Assembly (NCBI RefSeq): GCF_024580145.1
Contig: NZ_JANINI010000008.1
Location: 1-64,000, forward strand
DNA from: Methyloversatilis sp. XJ19-49
GTDB taxonomy: Bacteria; Pseudomonadota; Gammaproteobacteria; Burkholderiales; Rhodocyclaceae
Length of the DNA stretch: 64,000 bases
Direction: 5' to 3'
A program made the position numbers and the translations under genes. The notes below the pieces were generated by a model that saw only the letters and a list, made by a program, of their open reading frames with translations, did no database searches and was not told where the DNA came from. Positions 25,949 through 34,751 of the stretch are shown one piece after another (the stretch's first letter is position 1; the number at the start of each line of letters is the position of its first letter).

Positions 25949-26956
25949 ATGCAACAGGCAAGAGACTCTGGCGGTGGTGTTCAGAAGATACTGAGCATCA
26001 TTACTCAATTACTCCCGATCATCATTATTGGCGGTTTGCTTTACGCCGGCTTCTTCGTGAAGGCGGAAGCAGTCATCACCAAGGTTGAACCGAAGCCGAT
26101 CGAACGGCGCGACAACTTCTTCAGCATCATTACCCCCACCGAGCAGATTGCCTGGGCAGCGGGTACGGCCGGCAAGATCGTCCGTTCCGACGATGGCGGA
26201 AAGACCTGGCTCCGACAGCCCACTCCCACGCTTGTGAATCTTCAGGGCATCGCAGCCTGGGATGCACAGACCGCGGTCGCAGCGGGCAACGAAGGCACGA
26301 TCCTGCATACCAACGATGGCGGTGCGAGCTGGAAGCTTGCAAACACTCCCAAGTCCGAAAATCCCAACAAGCTGTTCCGTGTTCGCGTATTCGGTGACAC
26401 GGCGTGGGCCGTTGGCGAATTTTCCGGGCTCTACAAATCCACCGACAAGGGTGCCAACTGGACGCGGCTGCTTCCGGAAGACGACCGTGCGCTGAACGCC
26501 ATCTACTTCGTCGGGCAGTCCGGCTGGGCGGTGGGTGAAGTCGGCTCGATCATGCGTACCGAAGACGGTGGTGAAACGTGGACGCCAGTCGAGACAGAGA
26601 ATCAGTCCAGTCTGATGGCGGTCACCTTCCGCGATGCGACACACGGGGTTGCCGTGGGCTTGACCGGGACGCTGCTTGTGACCGACGACGCCGGTGTGAC
26701 CTGGCGCGTGGTGCCGGGTCTGACGCGCGAGCACCTGCTTGATGTCATCTGGGATGAGAACAACTGGATTGCAGTCGGCGACAAGGGCGTGAAGGTCACC
26801 TCGAACGCGGATGCGACCGAATGGACTGCCGGGCGTCTTGCTGAAGGTGATGTTGCGTGGCGCACCCAGATCGTCCGGGCTGGCTCGAAGTATTTCGTTG
26901 CCGGCGCAAATCTCGGAATTCTCGAGGACGGGAAGATCACCGTCGTCGGTCGATAG
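25949..26956 (+). CDS. YCF48/BNR-repeat protein
   Basis: A 335-residue protein with an N-terminal membrane anchor or uncleaved signal (about residues 12-34, Ile/Leu-rich) followed by about six beta-propeller blades. Each blade has a Gly-X-X-Gly-X-Ile/Val-X-X-(Ser/Thr)-Asp-Asp-Gly-Gly-X-X-Trp pattern, as in the photosystem II assembly factor Ycf48/HCF136. In proteobacteria such proteins occur next to HAE3/MMPL, DUF1302 and DUF1329 genes, the arrangement found here, and are thought to support that envelope system. AAGGAG precedes the ATG. Its job is not known biochemically. Confidence 0.88.
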   Translation: MQQARDSGGGVQKILSIITQLLPIIIIGGLLYAGFFVKAEAVITKVEPKPIERRDNFFSIITPTEQIAWAAGTAGKIVRSDDGGKTWLRQPTPTLVNLQGIAAWDAQTAVAAGNEGTILHTNDGGASWKLANTPKSENPNKLFRVRVFGDTAWAVGEFSGLYKSTDKGANWTRLLPEDDRALNAIYFVGQSGWAVGEVGSIMRTEDGGETWTPVETENQSSLMAVTFRDATHGVAVGLTGTLLVTDDAGVTWRVVPGLTREHLLDVIWDENNWIAVGDKGVKVTSNADATEWTAGRLAEGDVAWRTQIVRAGSKYFVAGANLGILEDGKITVVGR

Positions 26957-26973
26957 CAGGCAAGGAGAATCGC

Positions 26974-29376
26974 GTGAAAAATACTACTTTCAGCAAGGTC
27001 GAACATGCGTTCGCATTGCTGATCAAGAATCGCATGCTGGTTGTACTCGCGGTCCTGATTGCAACGGTCGTTATGGCCTACCTCGCTTCGTTCGTCGAAG
27101 TGAAGACAGTCTTCAGCGATCTGCTTCCGAAAAACCACCCCTACGTCGAGGTCAATCAGAAATTCAAGTCCACCTTCGGCGGATCGAACATGGTCAGCAT
27201 CATGGTCGAAGTCGAGGACGGAGACATTTTCAAGAAGGAAGTGCTTGAAAAAGTACAGAAACTGACGGTCGGTCTCCAGCAGGTCGATGCAGTCGATACC
27301 TACCAGATCGTTTCCATCGCATCCAAGAAGACAAAGGAAGTCCGGGCATCCACTGAAGGGGTCGAGTCACGCCCGATCATGTGGCCGCGCCTGCCTGCGG
27401 ATGACAAGGAGATGGCCATTCTGCGCGAGGCAGTGTTGAACAACCCGCTGATCTATGGACCGTATGTGTCCATCGATCTGAAGGCTACGCTGATCACGGC
27501 TGACTTCCTTGATACGGAAATCAACTACAGCAAGGCCTTCGATCAGATCATGGGTCTGATCAAGGAAGCGGAGGGCGATGGTGTGCTCGTTCGAGTCGTC
27601 GGCGAGCCGGTGCTGTATGGCTGGGTGAACTTCTACCTCGACGAAACGATCCAGATCTTCTTCGCTGCCATCGCATCGCTCGTCCTGATCCTGCTGCTGA
27701 TCACGCGTACCGTGCATGGCACGATCATTCCGTTGATCGCCGCCATCATCAGCGCCTGCTGGGCGCTCGGTGCTGCAAAGCTGATGGGCTTCCACCTCGA
27801 TCCGCTGGTCATTGTGGTGGCCTTCCTGATCACGGCGCAGGCGATCTCGAACTCTGTGCAGCTCATTTCGCGCTTCGACGATGAAATCGCGCACGGAACT
27901 GCCAAAGCGTCCGACGCAGCGGTGGCGAGTGCGAAGCACCTGTTCAAGCCCAGTCTGCTTGCGATCGTCGCTGACGCGGGTTGCGTGCTGGTGGTTGCGC
28001 TGACCCCGATTCCGATGCTCGAGAAGATTTCCTACATCGGTACCGTCTGGATCTTCGCGATTTTCATCGGCGCGCTGATCATGACGCCCGTATTGCTGTC
28101 GTGGTTCAACCCGCGCAAGAACGCCGACGGATCGTACAGCCACCGCTTCGTTCATCCGATCAATATCCGTCCGGTATTGATGGTCATTCTCAACCTCGCG
28201 TCCAGCATCGTGGTCACGAAGGCGCGCTTCGTTGTTCTCGGCGTGGCGCTGGCGGTGTTTGCGGTGTCCTTCTGGTACTCGTTCAACCTGAAGGTGGGCG
28301 ACGCGAATCCGGGCTCGCCGATTCTCTGGCCGGACTCGCAGTACAACACCGATGCGGCTGACATCAACCGCCAGTTCCAGGGCTCGGACCGCATGTTCGT
28401 CGTGGTCGCAGGCAAGGAAAAGGGTTCTTTGCGCGAGCCGGAGGTGCTGCAGAGCATGGCCAACTTCCAGCGCTACATGGAAGCCCAGCCTGAAGTTGGC
28501 GGCAGCATTTCGCTCGCTGACATCCTGCCGCAGGTGCGTCGCGTGCTGCGCGAAGGCAATCCGATGTACGGAGAGCTTGGCAATGATGCGGGTGAGAACG
28601 GCGAGCTGACCTACATGTTCGTGTCGGGCTCCGACCCGGGTGACATGGATCGCTACGCCGACAGTGATGCGCTGAACGGGGCTGTGACGCTGTTCTTCCG
28701 CGATCACCAGGGCGAAACGATCCGTACCGCTGTGGCACGTGTGCAGGACTACGTGAAGCAGAACCCGATCGAGAACGCCGAATACCTGCTCGCGGGCGGT
28801 CTGGTCGGTGTGCTGGCCGCGGTGAATGAAGTGATTCTCGCGGGCCAGATCGAAGCCATCGCGCTGGCGCTGCTCGTGCTGGTCGTGTGTTGCACCGTGA
28901 CCTTCCACTCGATGGTCGCCGGCGTTTTCTTCATGATTCCGGTGATGCTGTCGAACACGATCACGTTCAGCTACATGGCCTACAACGAAATCGGCATGAA
29001 CATCAATACCTTGCCTGTCGTGGCACTGGGTATCGGTCTGGGGGTGGATTACACCTTCTACATCGTCGATGGCATCCGCGAAGAGCTGCACCTGCATGAC
29101 AACGTCGAGAAGGCCATCCTGAACTGTCTGACCAGCCAGGGACGTGGCGTGTTGCTGACGGCACTGACGCTGATTACCAGCGTGGGTCTGTGGAGCTTCT
29201 CGTCGCTCAGGCTTCAGGCAGACATGGGCCTGCTGATTGCTCTGTGGCTCTTCATTTCGGCCTTCAGCGCGCTGTTCATCATGCCGGCAATCGTATATGT
29301 GTTCCGCCCCACGTTCGTCGTGGGGAGCAAAGAGCGCCCGATCGAGCGCGCCGAGGGATCTGCAGTAGTTGTGTGA
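26974..29376 (+). CDS. HAE3-type RND/MMPL transporter
   Basis: An 800-residue inner-membrane protein with two repeats. Each has a transmembrane helix, a large periplasmic loop and five further helices. The first repeat starts with the helix at about residues 20-40 and its helix bundle lies at about residues 220-400; the second bundle lies at about residues 630-790. The short loops and length fit the HAE3/MMPL branch of the RND superfamily, relatives of hopanoid and lipid transporters, rather than three-component drug pumps. GTG 26974 is the start because AAGGAG lies 6 bases upstream. It follows the YCF48 gene by 17 bases. It probably moves a hydrophobic compound between inner membrane and periplasm; substrate unknown. 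Confidence 0.88.
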   Translation: MKNTTFSKVEHAFALLIKNRMLVVLAVLIATVVMAYLASFVEVKTVFSDLLPKNHPYVEVNQKFKSTFGGSNMVSIMVEVEDGDIFKKEVLEKVQKLTVGLQQVDAVDTYQIVSIASKKTKEVRASTEGVESRPIMWPRLPADDKEMAILREAVLNNPLIYGPYVSIDLKATLITADFLDTEINYSKAFDQIMGLIKEAEGDGVLVRVVGEPVLYGWVNFYLDETIQIFFAAIASLVLILLLITRTVHGTIIPLIAAIISACWALGAAKLMGFHLDPLVIVVAFLITAQAISNSVQLISRFDDEIAHGTAKASDAAVASAKHLFKPSLLAIVADAGCVLVVALTPIPMLEKISYIGTVWIFAIFIGALIMTPVLLSWFNPRKNADGSYSHRFVHPINIRPVLMVILNLASSIVVTKARFVVLGVALAVFAVSFWYSFNLKVGDANPGSPILWPDSQYNTDAADINRQFQGSDRMFVVVAGKEKGSLREPEVLQSMANFQRYMEAQPEVGGSISLADILPQVRRVLREGNPMYGELGNDAGENGELTYMFVSGSDPGDMDRYADSDALNGAVTLFFRDHQGETIRTAVARVQDYVKQNPIENAEYLLAGGLVGVLAAVNEVILAGQIEAIALALLVLVVCCTVTFHSMVAGVFFMIPVMLSNTITFSYMAYNEIGMNINTLPVVALGIGLGVDYTFYIVDGIREELHLHDNVEKAILNCLTSQGRGVLLTALTLITSVGLWSFSSLRLQADMGLLIALWLFISAFSALFIMPAIVYVFRPTFVVGSKERPIERAEGSAVVV

Positions 29377-29389
29377 GGGTCGCTTGCCT

Positions 29390-29415
29390 CGCCCGGCATC
29401 ACACGATGCCGGGCG
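29390..29415 (+). terminator. Intercistronic hairpin between the transporter and DUF1302 genes
   Basis: A perfect 11-base-pair GC-rich stem with loop ACAC, without a following T run, lies in the 85-base gap. It may adjust the amount of DUF1302/DUF1329 mRNA relative to the transporter. Confidence 0.55.
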
Positions 29416-29461
29416 TGAGCAGATGGCTCATGGGTAGTGCCAAAACGGAGGGAATGGAGAC

Positions 29462-31096
29462 ATGAGAAGAAGCAAAATCTTCAGGCAGACCGGACCGGGT
29501 CTGGCTGTTGCAGCTGTGCTGGCCGGGATGGGCATGCCCGTCGCGAACGCCGCTGGCCTCGAAGGAACGTGGATGGGTCGCGACGACTTTACCTGGGCAC
29601 TGAGCGGCTATGTGCGCGCCTGGGCTTCGATGAACCTGGAAGATCAACCCGAGCTGAGCCGGGTGGGCAAGGACAGCTTCGGCAAGCTTTCGATGCTGCG
29701 CGGTTCGTTGCTGCTTGACCTTGACGTCAAGACTGGCCCGGTGAAGTGGAAGGCCATTGGCCGTCTCGACCGCGAATACAAGACAAACTACCTGTCGGAT
29801 CTTGAAGAGTTGCGCGCCGACGGTACCGCGAATGCGTTCGGCGTCAACAGCAATCGCGATTCCAGGAGCATCACCGAGAACTACAACAACGGCGAGATCC
29901 GTGAGTTCTGGGCTGAAGTGCCCATCGGCGAGCGCGTGACGGTCAAGTTCGGTAAGCAGCAACTGGTCTGGGGTGAGTCGGACTTCTTCCAGGCGATGGA
30001 CCTCGTACACGGTTACGACTACAGCTGGCGCCTCTTCTTCGAAGGTGAGAACGAAGAATGGCGCAAGCCGTTGATTCTGTTGTCGACCAAGATCCGCATT
30101 CCTGAAGCAAATGGCTTGATTGCAGCCTATATCCGTCCGGGCTGGGATCGTTGCGAAGACATCGGCAATACATACGACATCAACGGCGGTCGCTGGTTTT
30201 TCCAGCCGTATCGCGGCTTTGACCTGAGCTCGGGTACGAGCAAGAACTGCGAGCACAAGGATGGCGACCAGGACGACGTGACGGGTGGTATCCGCTGGAA
30301 TGGTGAGGCCTATGGCCTGAACTACTCGGTTGCCTATCTGACGACGTTTGCAGCAGATCCGGTCGCGAGCGCGGGCGTTGTTCCTGGCCTGTTCGGCGCA
30401 GTTGCCCACCAAGGGGTTACGAACGGCGAACAACTGTTCCAGCGCATTCACCCGAAGATCGATGTTCTCGGTGTGACCGTCAGCGGATACAGCGAAACGC
30501 TGGATGCCGTTCTGAGCGCGGAAGTGGCCTACACGAAGGACCAGCCGTACAACGCAGGCGTGGGTGGTTTCGGCGAAGGTAACTACATCACGCGCGGTGG
30601 TGGTGTGTGTACTGCGGGTCTCGGTCTTTGCGAAATCGTGAAGAAGGACACTCTTCGCACGATGCTTCGCATCGACAAGGACCTGAACTTCCAGGACCTG
30701 CTCGGCACGTCGCGCCCGTCGTTCTCGTCGATCCAGCTGTTCAACACGCAAGTGCTGAACTATGACGGCAACGAACAGCTTGTTCGCCTGTTTGCCTATG
30801 GCACGCCGCTGAACGAGCACAACACCATCCTGACGTTGTTCACCGGCCTGAACTACAAGAACGACACGATCAACCCGGGTTTTGCAGTGGGCTTCGATCT
30901 GTCCAACGGTGGTGGCTTTGCAATCCCGAGCGTGTCGGTCGTGTTCGACGACAAGTGGGTGGCGAAGGCTGAAGCGGACATTTTCTGGGATGGTGGCAAG
31001 AGCAATCGTCAGCAATTCAGCGGTGGCGAATCGCAGCTGTTCGGCTATTTCAGCCGCGCCAGCCAGCTCGTGCTTCGTGTGACCCGTCAGTTCTGA
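29462..31096 (+). CDS. DUF1302 family exported protein
   Basis: A 544-residue protein with a signal peptide (cleavage after Ala-Asn-Ala at about residue 30) and a long body of alternating aromatic and polar residues ending in Arg-Gln-Phe. A C-terminal aromatic residue and this pattern are typical of outer-membrane beta barrels, and DUF1302 proteins are predicted to be porin-like. It sits between the transporter and DUF1329 copy 2, the usual partners. GGAG precedes the ATG. It may form the outer-membrane part of the same envelope system; this is inference from context and composition. Confidence 0.87.
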   Translation: MRRSKIFRQTGPGLAVAAVLAGMGMPVANAAGLEGTWMGRDDFTWALSGYVRAWASMNLEDQPELSRVGKDSFGKLSMLRGSLLLDLDVKTGPVKWKAIGRLDREYKTNYLSDLEELRADGTANAFGVNSNRDSRSITENYNNGEIREFWAEVPIGERVTVKFGKQQLVWGESDFFQAMDLVHGYDYSWRLFFEGENEEWRKPLILLSTKIRIPEANGLIAAYIRPGWDRCEDIGNTYDINGGRWFFQPYRGFDLSSGTSKNCEHKDGDQDDVTGGIRWNGEAYGLNYSVAYLTTFAADPVASAGVVPGLFGAVAHQGVTNGEQLFQRIHPKIDVLGVTVSGYSETLDAVLSAEVAYTKDQPYNAGVGGFGEGNYITRGGGVCTAGLGLCEIVKKDTLRTMLRIDKDLNFQDLLGTSRPSFSSIQLFNTQVLNYDGNEQLVRLFAYGTPLNEHNTILTLFTGLNYKNDTINPGFAVGFDLSNGGGFAIPSVSVVFDDKWVAKAEADIFWDGGKSNRQQFSGGESQLFGYFSRASQLVLRVTRQF

Positions 31097-31112
31097 TCAA
31101 AGGAAAGAAGAC

Positions 31113-32429
31113 ATGATGAAGATGAGTACCCAATCCCGTAGCAACCTTGCCCGCACCGGCGTCGCCGGCGCGATCGCGCTGATGCTCGCAGCTGGTGCCG
31201 GTCAGGCCTTCGCAAAGGAACTGGCCGCAGGCTTCGTGATCAACAAGGAAAATTACGACAGCATCAAGAACGACACCTTCGAGAACAAGACCATCGCCAG
31301 CATGGTCCCGGAAAAGCTCGAGTGGATGATCAAGAACTACAACACGACCATCAAGCTCGCGAACTCGAAGAAGATCGAGATGGATCCGAAGTACGTGGAG
31401 TGGTCGAAGAAGAACATCAACAACGTCAAGTTCAACCCGGCCGATCGTACGGTGTCGGGATGGGAAGCCGGCATGCTGTTCCCGCCGGAAACCATCAAGA
31501 TGGACGACCCGCACGCCGGCGACAAGGTGATCTGGAACCTGCGTGCCGCCACCTATGGCGCCACGATGGACCTGCGCGACATCGCCTGGGCCTTCCTGGA
31601 TGCGAAGAAGGGTTACGAGCGGGTGCAGGCCTTCCAGTCGCGTCGTTACTACATGGAAGGGCGTCTTGACGGCGGCCCGATCACCGTCGGCAAGGGCGAC
31701 ATTTCGCAGAAGACCTACTTCGTGGCGACCTACCCGCAGGACATCCGCGGTCTGGGTCTGTTCTCGGTGCGTTACAACCAGGCTGACTCGAAGGTGCCGG
31801 ATGACTCCTACGCCTACCTGAAGTCGGTGCGTCGCGTACGCCGCCTGTCGGGCGGTGCGTGGATGGACCCGATCGGCGGCACCGACCAGCTGTATGACGA
31901 CTGGGACATCTGGGATGCCGCCCCGACGAAGTACAAGTCGAACAAGCTGCTGGAAAAGCGCTGGGTGCTGGCCATCGCACACAGCCCGGAAATCAGTGTG
32001 GACGTGAAGCAGCCCTTCACCGAGCCGGCCAAGCGCTTCCCGCGCATCGGCATCGACATTCCGCCGCACTTCAACCCGGCGCCGGACATCGGCTGGGAGC
32101 CGCGTGAAGTGTATGTGGTCGAAGGCGTATGCCCTGACGAGCATCCGTACAGCAAGAAGACCGTGTACATGGAAGTGGACTTCCCGCGTCCGTACCTCGG
32201 CTTCGCGCTCGACCGCAAGGGCGAATTCTGGAAGATGTTCATTTTCCAGAACCGGCCTGACACCGGCGACGACGGCTACAAGGCGGTTATGCCCGTGATC
32301 GGACACATCATCGACGTCAAGCGTGGCCACGCCACCAACTGGTCGTCGAACATGAAGTCCAATCCGGCTGGCGTCAAGGAAACCGACGTGTCGCTCAACG
32401 TGCTGGAAGAAGTCGCAACCGGCAAGTAA
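31113..32429 (+). CDS. DUF1329 family exported protein, copy 2
   Basis: A 438-residue DUF1329 protein with a signal peptide cleaved after Ala-Phe-Ala at about residue 34. The mature part is about 96% identical to copy 1 at 14233-15552. Most differences cluster near the Val-Glu-Gly-(Ile/Val)-(Pro/Cys)-Pro segment at about residue 340, where copy 2 has a cysteine that copy 1 lacks. It follows DUF1302 by 16 bases and ends the operon that began with the YCF48 gene; an intrinsic terminator follows. Probable periplasmic or outer-membrane-associated partner of DUF1302 and the HAE3 transporter. Confidence 0.87.
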   Translation: MMKMSTQSRSNLARTGVAGAIALMLAAGAGQAFAKELAAGFVINKENYDSIKNDTFENKTIASMVPEKLEWMIKNYNTTIKLANSKKIEMDPKYVEWSKKNINNVKFNPADRTVSGWEAGMLFPPETIKMDDPHAGDKVIWNLRAATYGATMDLRDIAWAFLDAKKGYERVQAFQSRRYYMEGRLDGGPITVGKGDISQKTYFVATYPQDIRGLGLFSVRYNQADSKVPDDSYAYLKSVRRVRRLSGGAWMDPIGGTDQLYDDWDIWDAAPTKYKSNKLLEKRWVLAIAHSPEISVDVKQPFTEPAKRFPRIGIDIPPHFNPAPDIGWEPREVYVVEGVCPDEHPYSKKTVYMEVDFPRPYLGFALDRKGEFWKMFIFQNRPDTGDDGYKAVMPVIGHIIDVKRGHATNWSSNMKSNPAGVKETDVSLNVLEEVATGK

Positions 32430-32471
32430 GCGCTTTTGCAAGTATTGCTGGTACCTCCTCCCGGCATGTTC

Positions 32472-32506
32472 GCCCGCCCCCGCATTCAGCGGGGTCGGGC
32501 TTTTTT
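32472..32506 (+). terminator. Rho-independent terminator after DUF1329 copy 2
   Basis: A GC-rich stem with one mismatch (about 32472-32483 with 32489-32500) is followed directly by six T at 32501-32506. It ends the envelope operon before the acyl-CoA ligase gene. Confidence 0.85.
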
Positions 32507-32579
32507 CTCATGTCCGGCGGAGATCAAGAAGTCAGCAGGAACCCACGTTTGCGTGATTGCATGATCACAAGGTTCAACA

Positions 32580-34553
32580 ATGAAGGTATTCACGCCCTCT
32601 GATTACGCATGGAAGGGCACCCGGCTTGCCCTGTTCATCGAACGTCATGGATATGGAACGCTGGATCAACTGCAGGAAGATGCAGAACGTGATCCCGCCA
32701 CGTTCTGGGATCGGGTGTTGCAGGACATCGGACTGGAGTGGCAGGTCCCGTATCGGCAGACGCTCGATCTTTCGGGTGGAATCATGTGGCCCGACTGGTT
32801 CGTCGGCGGCCAGCTGGATCTGTTCGATAATCTCGTCGGCAAGCATGCCAGGCGAAACAGTGAAAAGGTCGCGATCCGGTGGGAAGGCGATGCGGGAGAG
32901 TTCCGCAGTCTGAGTTACGGTGATCTTGCCGATGAGGTGGCCCGCGTTGCATCAGGGCTGCAAGCCATCGACATGCGGGCAGGTGACCGGCTTGCAATCT
33001 ACCTTCCGATGATTCCCGAAGCTGCAGTGGTCATGCTTGCTGCAGCAAGGATAGGGGTCGTTTCAGTACCGCTCTTTTCGGGCCTCTCGTCCGATGCCAT
33101 GGTCAAATGTCTGGCCGATTCGGGCGCTACGGTGCTGATCTGCGCCAACAGCCACGACCGTCGGGGTCAGTCGATACGCATGCTCCCCGTTGCGCTGAGC
33201 GCGTCATCTCAATGTCCGTACATCCGCCATGTAATCGTGGTGGACCAAAAGCCTTCGGACGGTTCGTATTGGCATGATCATGAGCAATCCAGCTTTGGCG
33301 TGCTGGGCTATGAAGCAATGAAGTCCCTCCCGTCGCACGGTGCCGGTGCCGGTGCGCAGAGCTTCCCACCCGATCAGACCTTGATGCTGATCTACACATC
33401 GGGTACTGCCGGACGGCCCAGGGCCGTTATCCATACCCATGCCGGTTTTCCGGTCAAGGCGGCGCAGGATCTCGCGATGGCGTTTGACCTGAAGGCTGAC
33501 GACACGCTGATGTGGGTGACCGACATGGGCTGGCTGATGGGCCCCTGGATGGTGTTCGGCGGGCTGATGCTCGGCAGCACGATCGTGTTGTGCGAAGCGC
33601 CGCCCGACTATCCGGATCCGGGTCGCCTGTGGCGTGTGGTCAAGTCTCACGGCGTGACGCATCTGGGCTTTTCACCCAGCCTGGTGCGCAGTCTCATGGG
33701 CAGTCACGACGCGGTACCTCCGCCCGGCATGCTTGATACGCTCAAGGTGTTCGGGTCGACCGGCGAGGCATGGAACGAAACGCCCTGGCTGTGGTTGTTC
33801 GAAACCGTCGGCAAGCGCAGGCGGCCCATCATCAACTACTCGGGCGGCACGGAGGTGGGGGGCGGAATACTGACCTGCTTCCCCGGGCTGCCCCAGGTGG
33901 CATGCGGATTCAATGGCCCGATACCGGGCATGGCAGCTGACATCGTCGATGTCACAGGCCGGCCGGTGCGCGGGACCGTCGGCGAACTGGTCGTGCGACA
34001 GCCGTGGCCCGGTATGGCACGCGGTTTCTGGAAGGACTTTGCTCGCTACGAGGAAACTTACTGGTCGCGCCTTCCGGATGTTTGGCTGCATGGCGATTGG
34101 GCGAGCATGGACAGCGACGGCTACTGGTTCGTACATGGCCGCAGCGATGACACGATCCGCGTGGCGGGCAAGCGACTCGGTCCGATCGAATTCGAATCGG
34201 CGCTCGTGTCGCACCCGCTCGTCGCCGAAGCGGTTGCAGTAGGCGTTCCCGACGCGGTGAAGGGGGAAGCCGTGGTGTGTTTCGTCCGCCTGCATGACGC
34301 GCGTACCGATTCCGATACCGGCTGGAGCGTATGGGAGTCCGAATTGTCCGATCACGTGGCACGTTTGCTTGGCAAGCCTTTGCGACCGGCACGTATTCAT
34401 GTCCTCGGGCAGATTCCGAAAATGCGCAATGGCAAGGTGTTGCGCCGGGTGCTTCGAAATGCCTACATCGGGCGACCTGTCGGTGACCTTTCATGCATGG
34501 AAGATCCGCGGTCCATTGACGAAGTGCTCAGCCTGCGCAACGCTTGGGCTTGA
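32580..34553 (+). CDS. AMP-forming acyl-CoA synthetase, probably acetoacetate-CoA ligase
   Basis: A 657-residue ANL-family ligase of the acetyl-CoA/acetoacetyl-CoA synthetase type. Visible motifs are the P-loop Tyr-Thr-Ser-Gly-Thr-Ala-Gly-Arg-Pro-Arg-Ala (about residue 272), Asn-Tyr-Ser-Gly-Gly-Thr-Glu (A5), His-Gly-Asp-Trp (A7) and the catalytic lysine K619 in Asn-Gly-Lys-Val-Leu-Arg-Arg. The P-loop carries Arg where most members have Lys. The size and its position between the acetone carboxylase block and a thiolase suggest acetoacetate as substrate, but acetate or propionate cannot be excluded. The ATG at 32580 has only a weak AAGG upstream. It lies 150 bases after the previous stop, beyond a terminator, so it needs its own promoter, which I could not identify. 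Confidence 0.82.
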   Translation: MKVFTPSDYAWKGTRLALFIERHGYGTLDQLQEDAERDPATFWDRVLQDIGLEWQVPYRQTLDLSGGIMWPDWFVGGQLDLFDNLVGKHARRNSEKVAIRWEGDAGEFRSLSYGDLADEVARVASGLQAIDMRAGDRLAIYLPMIPEAAVVMLAAARIGVVSVPLFSGLSSDAMVKCLADSGATVLICANSHDRRGQSIRMLPVALSASSQCPYIRHVIVVDQKPSDGSYWHDHEQSSFGVLGYEAMKSLPSHGAGAGAQSFPPDQTLMLIYTSGTAGRPRAVIHTHAGFPVKAAQDLAMAFDLKADDTLMWVTDMGWLMGPWMVFGGLMLGSTIVLCEAPPDYPDPGRLWRVVKSHGVTHLGFSPSLVRSLMGSHDAVPPPGMLDTLKVFGSTGEAWNETPWLWLFETVGKRRRPIINYSGGTEVGGGILTCFPGLPQVACGFNGPIPGMAADIVDVTGRPVRGTVGELVVRQPWPGMARGFWKDFARYEETYWSRLPDVWLHGDWASMDSDGYWFVHGRSDDTIRVAGKRLGPIEFESALVSHPLVAEAVAVGVPDAVKGEAVVCFVRLHDARTDSDTGWSVWESELSDHVARLLGKPLRPARIHVLGQIPKMRNGKVLRRVLRNAYIGRPVGDLSCMEDPRSIDEVLSLRNAWA

Positions 34554-34580
34554 CTGTCCGAATTTGGTGCGTCCTAATAT
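34550..34580 (+). promoter_or_regulatory. Possible sigma-70 promoter for the thiolase gene
   Basis: TTGACT and TAATAT are 19 bases apart, starting at the last codons of the ligase gene and about 170 bases before the thiolase start. The boxes are good but the spacing is long. Confidence 0.35.
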
Positions 34581-34751
34581 CGAACACATTGCAAATGTCC
34601 AACGACGCTGTGTTCGACGTGTGTGAAATGCGATCTGTGCCCGATGTTTGTGGGGCGCAGTTGCGACCGAGTGTGAGTGTGTTGCGAGAAGCCGCATCCT
34701 GCGGAGCGTCATCCCTCCGCTTCGTCGCGTGCAACCCTTCAGGAGCGTGAA

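Noticed and set aside
27367-29097. 576-codon open frame antisense to the HAE3 transporter
   Set aside because: Charged His/Arg/Asp-rich antisense noise over a gene with clear membrane-protein features.
32548-32566. Possible sigma-54 promoter before the acyl-CoA ligase (GGAACCCACGTTTGC)
   Set aside because: The GG to GC distance is 11 instead of 10 bases and the -24 element is poor.
34652-34670. Possible sigma-54 promoter before the thiolase
   Set aside because: GG to GC spacing is 9 bases; no good match to the consensus.
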